From contig NC_079332.1 in assembly GCF_029931775.1 (NCBI RefSeq), positions 1,624,501 through 1,688,500 on the forward strand: 64,000 bases of DNA, given 5' to 3'. The notes beneath the pieces were generated by a model. The model did not search any database and had not been told where the DNA came from. It saw nothing but the letters and a program-made list of their open reading frames with translations. Numbering within the stretch: the stretch's first letter is position 1; each line of letters starts with the position of its first letter. Source of the stretch: Euleptes europaea (taxonomy: Eukaryota; Chordata; Lepidosauria; Squamata; Sphaerodactylidae). Shown here piece after piece: positions 14,801 to 26,400 of the stretch. A program made the translations under genes and the position numbers.

Positions 14801-16054
14801 CCAGTTAAAGGGACTAGGCAAGTAGGTGATGTGAGAGACCTCTCTCTGCCTGAGACCCTGGAGAGCTGCTGCCAGTCTGAGTAGACAATACTGACTTTGA
14901 TGGACCAAGGGTCTGATTCAGTATAAGGCAGCTTCAGGTGTTCAAATGTTTAAACTCTTTGCTACAGGTGCCAAAAGGTGACATTCGTCCCGATATAGCA
15001 GGGACATTCTGCTGCAGAAGCCCCAACAAAATACGCAGGGACCGTGCCAGCAATTGAGCACGCTTTTCAAAAGTGGGAGACCTTCCTGCCAGGCCAGGAG
15101 TGGCAGCCATGGTGGTGAAAGAGAGCCTCCACATCCCAAGGCAGTCAACCTCTGAAGCCCAGTGCCGGGTGGCAACATTGGGGGGAAGGCCTCAACCTCA
15201 CTGCCATTTGTTGGCCCTCCAGGGCAATTGTTTGGCCACTGCGTGAAACACGACGCTGGACTCGGCGGCCCCTCACTGGCCTCATCCAAGTTGGCTCTTC
15301 TGAGATAGTTGCACTCTCAGCAGAAGTAGTCTCAAGCCTGATCCGGCATACTTTTGCCAGGCTGTTCAGTTTTTCCCAGACTCCTGATCCCATTCCCAAG
15401 GCACCCTCTTCCCCCCTTAGGCCACTGTGGAGATGAGCTTGCTCACATGAACACAGATGAAGCTGCCTTATACTGAATCAGGCCCTTGGTCCATCAAAGT
15501 CAGTATTGTCTAGTCAGACCGGCAGCGGCTCTCCAGGGTCTCAGGCAGGGGTCTTTCATATCACCTACTTGCCTGGTCCCTCCAACTGGAGATGCCGGGG
15601 ACCGAACCTGGGACCTTCTGCATGCCAAGCAGATGCTCTACCACTGAGCCACGGCCCCACCCCAACAGCTCAATAAAAGCTGTTCCCTTTGTGTGTGTGT
15701 TTTGGTGCCAGGTACCTGGAAGGGGACGTGCGGGACACATCCGCAGCAGCCGTGCTGACCTCCGGAGCCGTTGCCGTTTGGGATTTGCTGGGGGGAGAGT
15801 GCACAGCTCTGCTGCCCCCCAGCGCCGAGGGGAGCTGGTCTCTCGTCAGGTGGTCGGTCACAGAGAAGTGTCTGCTGGCTGGCCAGGCGGACGGCAGCGT
15901 CTGCATCTACAGCTATGCGGCCAGGCCGTGCTCTGCCCCAGAGACGGTCCAGCGGGATGGCCAGCATTTGTGGGCCTCAGGGGTTCCTGAGAAGGGGGAA
16001 CTGTCGCACAGAGATTTCTCCGGCTCCCTGCCGTTTTGGCCGAGAACGGGCTGA
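5896..16054 (+). CDS. PALB2: PALB2, partner and localizer of BRCA2
   Basis: Scaffold linking BRCA1, BRCA2 and RAD51 in homologous recombination. Exons: 5896-5940, 7127-7186, 7349-7448, 8168-9580 (3' end uncertain), 10550-11229, 11318-11395 (or from 11315), 11780-11941, 12492-12577, 13204-13353, 13466-13582, 14088-14175, 14362-14510, 15712-16054. This gives about 1156 aa (human 1186). Exons 7, 8, 10, 11 and 12 have exactly the human lengths. The BRCA1-binding coiled coil is in exons 1-3 ([20 protein letters not shown]). The chromatin-association motif is in exon 4 ([18 protein letters not shown], near 9049). The MRG15-binding stretch at the exon 5 start reads [17 protein letters not shown]. 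The C-terminal WD40 propeller (exons 7-13) binds BRCA2. Exon 4 stays open to 9852; 9580 was chosen because CAG|GTTGGT keeps the human phase. Intron 12 uses a GC donor. The last exon reads 45 aa past the human C-terminus. Confidence 0.95.
6187..6840 (-). mobile_element. Two CR1 LINE 3' ends in PALB2 intron 1
   Basis: 6187-6345 and 6465-6840 both begin with the CR1-type 3' end seen antisense (TCATAGAGTTGGAAGGG, then CATCTAGTCCAA). In the second, the minus-strand frame reads the CR1 ORF2 C-terminus ([20 protein letters not shown]). 5'-truncated, non-functional. Confidence 0.85.
7715..7968 (-). repeat. tRNA-derived SINE (third family), antisense, in PALB2 intron 3
   Basis: Read on the minus strand it starts with a tRNA-like head (CACGACCTGAGTTCGATCCC) and runs through a body with GGTCGGTTAAACGAGC to an end in CAGGGGACCTTTACC. 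It is unlike the other two SINE families in the window. Confidence 0.6.
10201..10515 (+). repeat. Two SINE family A units in PALB2 intron 4
   Basis: A near-complete unit (10201-10365) is followed by a second head at 10366 (GCTGTGGCTCAGTGGTAGAGC). The second unit's middle is replaced by short duplications of AGTATTGTCT before the tail (10440-10515). It ends about 35 bp before the PALB2 exon 5 acceptor. Confidence 0.75.
13594..13812 (-). repeat. SINE family A copy in PALB2 intron 10
   Basis: Antisense full-length copy: tail CACATGAACACAAATGAAGC at the left, B box complement GGGGATTGAACC and A box complement GAGCCACAGCCC at the right. Confidence 0.85.
14722..14945 (+). repeat. SINE family A copy (full length)
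   Basis: Head GGGGCTGTGGCTCAG, B box GGTTCAATCCCTGG, body and the complete tail GTATAAGGCAGCTTCAGGTG. A good reference copy for the family. Confidence 0.85.
15444..15660 (-). repeat. SINE family A copy (full length)
   Basis: Antisense copy from CACATGAACACAGATGAAGC to GAGCCACGGCCCC, about 50 bp upstream of the PALB2 exon 13 acceptor. Confidence 0.85.
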
Positions 16055-16210
16055 ATCCAGGGCCCAGTCCCCCAGCTGGCCTCTCCTAGGCAAGGCCTGT
16101 TGGCCTCAGCGCTGGGCAGGCAGAAACTTCTGTTTGGGACCTCTGTGCTGTCCAAATGTATTCTCTGGAGTGCCTTGAGTTTCAGATACTATTAAACTTG
16201 GTTTTAAAAG
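16055..16210 (+). other. PALB2 3' UTR and polyadenylation signal
   Basis: Short 3' UTR with the variant signal ATTAAA at 16191-16196, followed by a T-rich run. Confidence 0.65.
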
Positions 16211-16420
16211 GAAGACTTGTTTTTTGTTTGGAGATGAAGCTGGTTTTGTACCACAGACAAAAGGAGAGTTGGAACTTTGCTTGCCTTGGGTGAAATGTGG
16301 CTGTTCCTCCTCCTCTCCCTTCCGGTGGGGCCTGGAGCTCTGCAGGAATGACGAACGGATCTCCAGGATATAGAGATCAGTTCTGCTGGAGAAAAGAGCA
16401 GTTTCAGAGGGCAAACTGTA

Positions 16421-16740
16421 TGGTTTGGTGTAGTGGTTAAGGGCGGTGGTTTGGAGGGGTGGACTCTGATCTGGAGAGCCGGGTTCGATTCCCCACTCCT
16501 CCACATGAGCGGCGGCTAATCTGGTGAACTGGATTTGTTTCCCCACTCCTACACCCGCCTAGCCAGCCAGATCAGCCAAATCAACCCTGGTGATCAATGA
16601 GGTGACAGATGTTGCAGCCAGCTCGCCCTCACATCCGACTCCTACACACGAAGCCAGCTGGGTGACCTTGGGCTAGTCACAGCTCTCTCAGCCCCACATA
16701 CCTCACGGTGTCCGTCGGCATATAAAAACCAACTGTTCTT
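16421..16740 (+). repeat. SINE family B copy
   Basis: Head GGTGTAGTGGTTAAG, GGACTCTGATCTGGAGA box, AGCCAGCTGGGTGACCTTGG core and tail CGGCATATAAAAACCAACT. Compared with other copies it has an extra segment around 16560-16650. Confidence 0.8.
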
Positions 16741-16857
16741 CATACACCGCAGGCTGTAGGTGAAAAATCCCTCTCCTGTCCCCACCCCCTCCACAGGCAC
16801 TGCTCCCAAATCTCCAGGAATTTGTTAAGCTGGAGTTAGCAACCCCCTTAATTGGGT

Positions 16858-17435
16858 CACATGAACACCTGAAGCTGCCTTCTACTGAATCAGACCCTTG
16901 GTCCATCAAGGTCAGTATTGTCTACTCAGACCAGCAAGTGGCTCTCCAGGGTCTCAGGCACAGAGGTTTTTCTCATCACCTCCTTGCCTAGCCCCTTTAA
17001 CTGGAGATGCCTGGGACTGAACCTGGGACCTTCTGCATGCCAAGCAGAGGCTCTACCACTGAGCCACAGCCTCACTCCATGGCTCTCCAGAGTCTCAGGC
17101 GGAGGTCTTTCACATCGCCTCCTTGCCTAGCCCCTTTAACTGGAGATGCCTGGGACTGAACCTGGGACCTTCATGACAAGCAGATGCTCTACCACTGAGC
17201 CACAGCCCCCCTCCCCTAATGAACACATGAAGCTGCCTTATACTGAGTCAGACTCCCAGTCCATCAAAGTCAGTCTTGTCTACTCAGACCAGCAAGTGGC
17301 TCCCCAGGGTCTCAGGCACAGAGGTTTTTCTCATCACCTGCTTGCCTAGTCCCTTTTTAACTGGAGATGCCAGGAATTGAACCTGGGACCTTCGGCAATG
17401 CAAGCAGATGCTCTACCGCTGAACCACAGTCCCTG
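16858..17435 (-). repeat. Three adjacent SINE family A units
   Basis: Two full-length antisense units flank a unit without its 3' tail. The junction between the first two (17070-17082) has the same GGAGAGCCATGG point of fusion seen at the window start and at 24.07 kb. Confidence 0.8.
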
Positions 17436-17549
17436 GATCCCTTTCCCCGCCAGGCTGCTGCTCGGCTGCAGTTGCGGCGGGCGTCTGAGCACGTGCAGAG
17501 GACGAGCCGCCTGGGCTGGGCTGAGCTGGGGGCGTGGCGCGCAGGGGCC

Positions 17550-17653
17550 TCCGGGGGCGGGGCGTAGCATGCAAATGTCCCCCTGCGCCGCGCTCCTGGA
17601 AGGCGCGGGGCCTTGTGGGTAGCGGCCGGCCGCGGCGCATGCGCGGGGTCACC
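17550..17653 (+). promoter_or_regulatory. NDUFAB1 promoter
   Basis: GC-rich, TATA-less. It contains a GGGGCGGGGCG Sp1-type box (about 17554-17564), an octamer ATGCAAAT at 17569-17576 and the perfect palindrome GCGCATGCGC at 17635-17644. The palindrome is the NRF1 consensus typical of nuclear genes for mitochondrial proteins. It ends 9 bp before the start codon. Confidence 0.65.
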
Positions 17654-20105
<2,452 letters not shown>

Positions 20106-20735
20106 GTGTTTCTCGAGCTGAGCAGGTAGGACGGAGCTGGGGGTGGGGTGCAAACCCAAACAAAGGATATGCTGCTGCCAGATCAGGAGAGGGAGGGTGT
20201 GTCTCTGTGTGCCTCTTCCTCCCGGGAGGGATCATACAGAGATGCAAAAGGTGGATCGGTTGAAACTGGGCGATAAGATCTGGCTCCTGCTTGAGGCATG
20301 GCGGCCCCTCTTGGGATACAGCTTGGCTCACTTGCTCGAGCTGGCTTTGCAGCACTGCAGGGAACCATTTCACCCCCTCAGCGCTGTGTCTGGTGCTGAG
20401 GAGGGGCTTTGAAGGGCATTGGGGGGGTCTTGTATCCTTGCTTGGTAGGATTTGGTAGCCAGAGCTTTCAGTGGGGGACTTCTCTTTGTCAGCGGTTGTT
20501 TTGTTTTTTTAAACTGTTTCTGACTTCTACAAATCTTGTGTCTCCTTCTCTCCTGCAGGCAATTCTGTTCCTTCCTGAGGGCTTGGAGGTTGTCCGCAGG
20601 ACGGGGGCACTGGTGAGCAAAGCGCCCCCCACCAATCCCTGTTGCTGTCAGATGACTAGTCGTCAGTGGTTGTATTTAAAGCTGTATAAATATCTTTGTT
20701 GGCCTTCAGAATAAATCTTCTGGTGGTTCCAAACA
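20106..20735 (+). other. NDUFAB1 3' UTR with an intron
   Basis: The fourth exon ends at 20125. An acceptor TCCTGCAG at 20551-20558 opens a last non-coding exon with AATAAA at 20710-20715. A further AATAAA near 20780 could be an alternative poly(A) signal. 20126-20550 is the intron and shows nothing else. Confidence 0.65.
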
Positions 20736-21794
20736 CTCCTGCCTTCCATTCTCAGCTTCCTTCTGCACCAGTGGCAGGGAATAAAAGTGCTCCTTCTCCA
20801 CCTGCTTGTATGGCTGTTCAAGGTGTGTGTGTGGGGGTGGAGGCTCCTTCAGGTAGAGGGGGCAACAATACCCCCCCACTTCTGCCTACCCGGATCGTGG
20901 TCCAACAAGGTGCTGGCTTTGGATGCTGTGTGATGTTTCTGTAAAGGGGCTCCTACCTTTCCTGGTGGGACGGGGTTGCTTTTGACAATTTGAAGACAGA
21001 CTATGGTTCACAACTCTGAGTTGGAAAATAGTTGGAGGACTGGGGTGGAATTTGGGGAGGGAGTGGGCTTCAGATTGGTACGATGCTGAAGCAGCTGCTT
21101 CCTCCAGGGGAGATGACCCCTGCGGGCTGGAGCTCAGTTTGAATTCTGGGAGCTCTCCTGGCCCCACCTGGAGGTGGGCCACCTGAAGAGAGACCTGGCG
21201 GTGAGGTTTGTGTGTGTGGGTTTGTAGAGTCTTGAGTTATCTGCCCCCAGAGCTCCCTTGTGCCCACCTCTGCTGTGGACCCCTGCCCGGTACTGGCCCC
21301 CTAGGCAGAAGGGCCTGTTCTGCACCAGGGGCAAGACGAAAAGGCCAGGGCCAGGACGCACCTCTTTTTCTGTGGGCTGCTCAGCCGCCAGGAGAAACCT
21401 CAGCAAGTGGGGTGGAGGAGTCATGGAAAGGGGTGTACTAAAGGAATGACAATATTGCCCACTGGAAACAACAGGGGTGGCTGGAAGTCCCATGGGAGCC
21501 AGGAATGCCTCTTTACTTGCACGGGCTCCATTGAAATACATTATAGAGCAAAAAAAGTTGCAAAGAAAACGCAGAATGTATTTTCCATTAAGGGCTCTGG
21601 GTGCAGATAGGTGACTCTGGGATGGGGACGATGGTCCCTGGGAAGAGGCTCTGGAATGGGAACGGCAGCCCCCAAAGTGGAATGAGGGTCCCTTGGAAGA
21701 GAATCTGGCCGTCAGATTGAGCCAGGGAGGTTCTTCCACCAGCAAAGCAGCCAGGGCCCTGCCGGAAACGGTGCCCTTCGACTCTGCTTTGTGG

Positions 21795-22130
21795 TACACA
21801 CGAAGCCGCCTTCTACTGAATCAGACCCTCGGTCCATCAAAGTCAGTATTGTCTGATCAGACCAGCAGCAGCTCTCTGGGGTTTCAGGCGGAGGTCTTTC
21901 ATATCACCTACTCGCCTAGTCCTTTAACTGGAGATGCCAGGGATTGAACCTTTGACCCTTGCATGCCGAGCAGATGCTCTACCACTGAGCCACAGCAGGC
22001 AGCTCTCTGGGGTTTCAGGCAGAGGTTTTTCACATCACCTTGTCTAGTCCCTTCAACTGAAGATGCCGGGGATTGAACCTGGGACCCTTCTGCAGGCCGA
22101 GCAGATGCTCTACCACATAGGCACACACCC
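21795..22130 (-). repeat. Two SINE family A units
   Basis: A full antisense unit (21795-21992) is followed by a tail-less one (21993-22130) whose right end (the SINE 5' head) is degraded. Confidence 0.75.
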
Positions 22131-22231
22131 CCCCCATGGTGACTCCTGCGGGATGGCGACTCCGCAGGGCTGTTGTGAGTGAAGACAGACTGCACTGCAG
22201 GTGGGTGGGCGGCAGCACCCTGCCTGCCACT

Positions 22232-22999
22232 ATGTGTAATGCCTGAAATCATTATATGCTATTGGAAATGTATTCTTTGATTTGAAATATAGTCTTTGTA
22301 TTCAATAAAGTATATCTGCACTCAGGAACATGCCACACTCAGCATATTAGAGGTGGCTTGTATAGTTACACCAACCACTTGCATATGTTACAGGCCTCAA
22401 GTATAAGAGGCCCACTGTTGCTCCTTAGTTAGAAGCTAATTAAAGAAGCCATAGATGGCCTATGCTTGCATAAGCTGGTTTTCCAGATATAAGAACCAGC
22501 TAGGAAACCTTTTAGTTAAGCCTTGGCAGCTGCCAGGGTCCAAGATAAGATGAACTGCAGTAACTTAGGATCAAACAGAGCAGCACCTGACACTGTAGGG
22601 TCTTCTTGCTCATTAGTGAGCATGAGATCATCACTTTCTCTGTAACCACCTTCAATTCTGTAATAGGTTATGCTAATTTCGGCGTCCCGAGTATTGGGCA
22701 TTTGGGTCTTTATATTTCGTATAGAGGTTTTAATTTAATTTAAATTTGTAATCGATTTTAATTGATAAAGTTTGTAGTTTATCTGGCTATCGCCGCAATA
22801 ATAAAATTAACGTGTGTATTACGGCTATGTAACCACCCATTATCGAAGTCTATATCCGTGCTTGCACTCCTTTGATGTGTGTGTGAATTGTCCTGCGCAT
22901 TTGGGCAGTTTTCATCCGGTGTGTATATTGGGCCTAATAAACCAACTGCTTTGAACCATCAACCTCCTACTGTGTTATTGTCATTGGGAATTGCTACAA
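22232..22999 (+). mobile_element. Probable solo LTR of an endogenous retrovirus-like element
   Basis: About 770 bp of AT-rich sequence, very different from its GC-rich surroundings. It starts TGTAATGCC and ends CTACAATAACA, with an AATAAA about 65 bp before the 3' end, as in the U3-R-U5 layout of an LTR read on the plus strand. No internal retroviral genes are present, so it is a solo LTR fossil. A target-site duplication was not clear, so the exact ends and the family (ERV or other LTR type) are uncertain. Age cannot be judged from a single LTR. Confidence 0.45.
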
Positions 23000-23119
23000 T
23001 AACACAGGCACTTCATCTGGAGCTCGGGAGGAAGCTGCAGAGAAGGAAACGCCCAGCCGCTTCCAGTGGCCTGGAGTCCCCCAGGCCGGGATAAGCGCCT
23101 CCCCCCCCCCTCCCCGGGC

Positions 23120-23480
23120 TTGCTGCAGAGTCCTTTGCACACGGCGATGGGGCCGAGCGTTCCATCCCCGCGCCCGGGCCGGGGTTGCCATGGCGCCGTC
23201 CCGGAAGCGCTCGCTGGCCGGGGGGAGCGCTTCCGGTCGGGGCGGGGCGGCTGCCTGGCTGAGCGTCTCCTCCGTGCGGGAGGCTGGAAATGGCGGCCGG
23301 GAGGGGGCAGCGCAGGACGGCGGCGCCCGAGACCACCCTGCTGCCGGGGGGGCCCAGCCCCGACGCCCCGGGCCCCGCGCCACGACACTAGGCCGCCGCC
23401 GCCCGCCCGCGGAGGGGGGGAGCCCGACAGGTAAGGGGCGGCGCCGGGAACCCCCTCCCCGGCCGGGCCTCTGCGGGGGA
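23120..23480 (+). promoter_or_regulatory. TNRC6A CpG-island promoter and exon 1
   Basis: Very GC- and CpG-rich stretch ending in a donor after 23430 (CCCGACAG|GTAAGG). It is treated as exon 1 because the next conserved exon needs an upstream partner. It holds a strong-context ATG at 23190 and other ATGs in other frames, one of which ends in an early stop (possible upstream ORF). Confidence 0.6.
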
Positions 23481-26400
23481 GGGCGCAGGGCGCGCGCCTG
23501 GACGGCCCGTGGAACTCCCCGCCACGGGAGCAGTGCGCCGACTCCCGTCGGGGGCCTCCACCCAATTGCAATGCGTCGGCTGTGTTTCTAATCCGATATT
23601 TGCCCCAGGCTGGCGCGCGCGGCTCTCCCGCCCCGTCTTCCCAACAGCCCTGCGAGGTAGGCGAGGCCTTGCGGCGGGGGCGGCGAATTCCCAGGGTGTC
23701 GCTGTCCGCCTCGGGGCGGCCCTGGCGGGGGCCTCCCCCCGTCTGCCAACAGCCTCCGCAGCGCGCCTTGGACGGGGGGGGGTCTCCCTACCCCCCCACC
23801 CCGGCTTCTGCCCCTTAGCCTGGCTCTGTCGGTGGCCGCTGGGCCCCAGACCCCTGCAGAGAGTGAACACACGAAGCTGTCTTATACTGAATCAGACCCC
23901 TCCCTTGGTCCATCAAAGTCAGTATTGTCTGCTCAGACCGGCAGCGGCTCTCGCAGAGAAAGGTCTTCCACATCACCTCCTTGCCTGGTCCCTTTAACTG
24001 GAGATGGCACTGGGGATTGAACCTGGGACCCTTCTGCATGCAAAGCAGAGGCTCTACCACTCAGCCACAGCCGTTCCCTATGGCTCTCCAGGGTCTCAGG
24101 CAGAAAAGGGTCTTTCACATCACCTACTTTCCCGGTCCCTTTAACGGGAGACGCCCCTGGGGATTGAACCGGGGACCTTCGGCATGTCGAGCAGGGCTCT
24201 ACCACTGAGCTAAGGCCCCTCTCTGTAGCTGGCTGCGTGTACCTGGCGCCCATCCTGGGGGGCATCGAGGCAGTCGTGGGACAGGGGCATTTAAAGGCGC
24301 TCTCTATGTCCGCTGGTGCCAAGGCTTGAGCGCTGAGCCTCACCAGGTCAGTGGCTTCGGGGCTGTCCTCTGGCTCCCCTGAGGGCTTGGCTTGTGGCAA
24401 GATCCTCCTGCCCTGCACTTGGCCTCTGACCTCTGGGGCATTGGGTCCCCTCCCGATGGTGCACAACTGACCTGGCAGGCTTTTGCTCTGACAAGACAAC
24501 CCCCGAAGGTCTTCAGGTATCCTTTTGTGTTGCTGCCACGGTCTAACGGGTCCACCCTTTCCAAAGGCCTGCAAAGGGTGTGTGTGGAAGAGGAGGTAGC
24601 TGCTTTGTTTTTGTTTGGAACCAGGAGCTTCAGAGCACGTTCCGCTCTTGGATGGTTTCTGGTGGTGCTACTCCGTGCAATAGTTCACATGCTGACGTGG
24701 GCTTTTGTGTTGCCACTTTCCCCCTCCTCCCTTCTGGTTGCGTAAAGCACCCCCTAGCAAAAGCCCTTACGTTTTTCCTGATTCTGCAGTTGGCAGGGGA
24801 GGTGTGTGGCCACGATCCTGCAACCCCCTCCTGTCACGTAGCTGCTCATGTTCTGGGTTGACGGACCTGCGCCTCATTTTTTTCTGTTTCAGAGTGTTGG
24901 AAGCTAAAGCTACCAAAGAAGCTGAAAGAACACTTAAGCAGGTAAGAGAGAAACCAGGCTGGCAACGGAGGCGGGAGAGCATGCTCCAGAGCTCTGGGGA
25001 TCGCCTTCTGGTTTTTCTCCTTCCAAAGGTTGAGCTGGAGAGCTGGGAAAAGTGGCGTTTCGCATGCCCGACGTGGCTGTCGTTTCATTCTATAGAAATA
25101 CGTCGGAATACATAAACATTGTCGTTGATTTTTTTGTACAAGGTGAAGTTGAGCAAAGAGACTCTTTATGAAGTCCTCTTGCCCTCCTGTAAATAACTTG
25201 CCAAACATACTTTCCTTGGCGGCAGGCGGGGGCCAAAATGAATGCCGTTCTTGTTTGTTTTTTCATCCTTCTCCAGCCAAGTGGATTTTTATTGGCCGGG
25301 AGTCACCGCTGGCCTTGAACTCGACACAAGCAGCATTATGTGAAAAAAGCATTTGTTCCTTTTGTGGGTCGTATTAAGTAGCAAACACCAGGGCCTGTTA
25401 ATAGCCAGGGAGTTTTGCAACCTCTTATTATTGCATGGCTAATAAAACTTCAGCGTTTGCTATAGATTTTAAAGGGATTATTTTGCTATAGATTTTAAAG
25501 ATTTTAAACCTGTCAAATTATTTCTTGTTAGAACTGTAACATTAATTGTGAGATATATAAATAGTTCAGTGCTTTTCAGTTGTAGAGTCATTGTCCATAC
25601 TGACAAAAATCTTGTCAGGTAGATAGGCTTCTGTTCTCATTTTTGCACCCGGGAATTGAGGTTGTGTCGTGGCTAAGCAATGGTGTGAAACCAGCCATTC
25701 CCTCCCAGATCACAGCACCACCCCAATATCCACGCTTTTCTGCCTCTTTCTGATATCTTTGCTTTGTATTCACAAGTTCCCCGGATACTCATGACACAAA
25801 TGGACACAACGTATGAATTACCCAGTGCTTCAGAATTTGTTCAGTCAGTTTTGCCGATTGTCATTGTTCACATCCCAGAAAATGTCTCTCAGAGGCCGCT
25901 GGTTTGTACCTGTAAGTTGTTGACTTCAGCTAAGAGTGGGCCTCCAGGTAGCTTTGCTAGCAAGAGCAGACCGCGCAATCCCACAGGGTAACTGGATGAT
26001 GGAGCGTGTCTGAGACGCTTTCAGATTGTCCCTTCACCTCCTTGAATGAGTTTACAGATCTGCTTTCTCCACTGCTGCCATTTTGAAATCAAACTAAAAA
26101 AAACCGCTCACGTTGGTCTGGTTTTTGCTGTGAAGCGAGGGCAGGTTTTAACCTCGTTGTGAGTTGTGGTGGCATAGCTGTTCTCGTGAGTTCACTTAGC
26201 GCCGTCGTTTCGTTCTTACAGTTTGTGGCTGGTTTTCAAGTTTCAACCTTGGCTTTTATATTGTGTGCGTGTGGGATGTGTGGAGCAATAGAGGGAGCTG
26301 AAGAGCTTCCTGTGCCTTCAGATAAGCCCTGGCCTAAGCTGCTGCTTTATCGTTGGTTCTTTTAAAGAACCCTTAAAATGCCTTCACTTTGTTTTAATTT

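Larger units (their letters stand above)
14511..15711 (+). other. PALB2 intron 12, GC-AG type
   Basis: The exon 12 end, set by homology and by its 149-nt length, is followed by GCAAGT rather than GTAAGT, a typical GC donor context (AG|GCAAGT). The acceptor is TGCCAG at 15706-15711. The intron contains a plus-strand SINE A (about 14722-14945) and a minus-strand SINE A (about 15444-15660). The rest, including 14946-15440, shows nothing recognisable. Confidence 0.8.
16211..17560. other. PALB2-NDUFAB1 spacer, filled with SINEs
   Basis: No gene. It holds a SINE family B copy (16421-16740, plus) with an extra internal segment of about 90 bp, then three consecutive minus-strand SINE A units (16858-17076, 17077-17215 lacking its tail, 17217-17435). 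From about 17440 the sequence becomes the GC-rich NDUFAB1 promoter. Confidence 0.75.
20736..23100. other. NDUFAB1-TNRC6A spacer
   Basis: No gene seen. 20736-21780 is mostly unique; around 21480-21590 it carries a stretch (GGGCTCCATTGAAA, GTTGCAAAGAAAACGCA) shared with 62640-62750, so it is a dispersed repeat. 21795-22130 holds two minus-strand SINE A units, and 22232-22999 an AT-rich probable solo LTR. The spacer may mark the breakpoint that brought TNRC6A next to NDUFAB1. Confidence 0.55.

Noticed and set aside
22516-22701. Small minus-strand frame inside the AT-rich block
   Set aside because: Lies within the probable LTR, antisense, with no recognisable protein.
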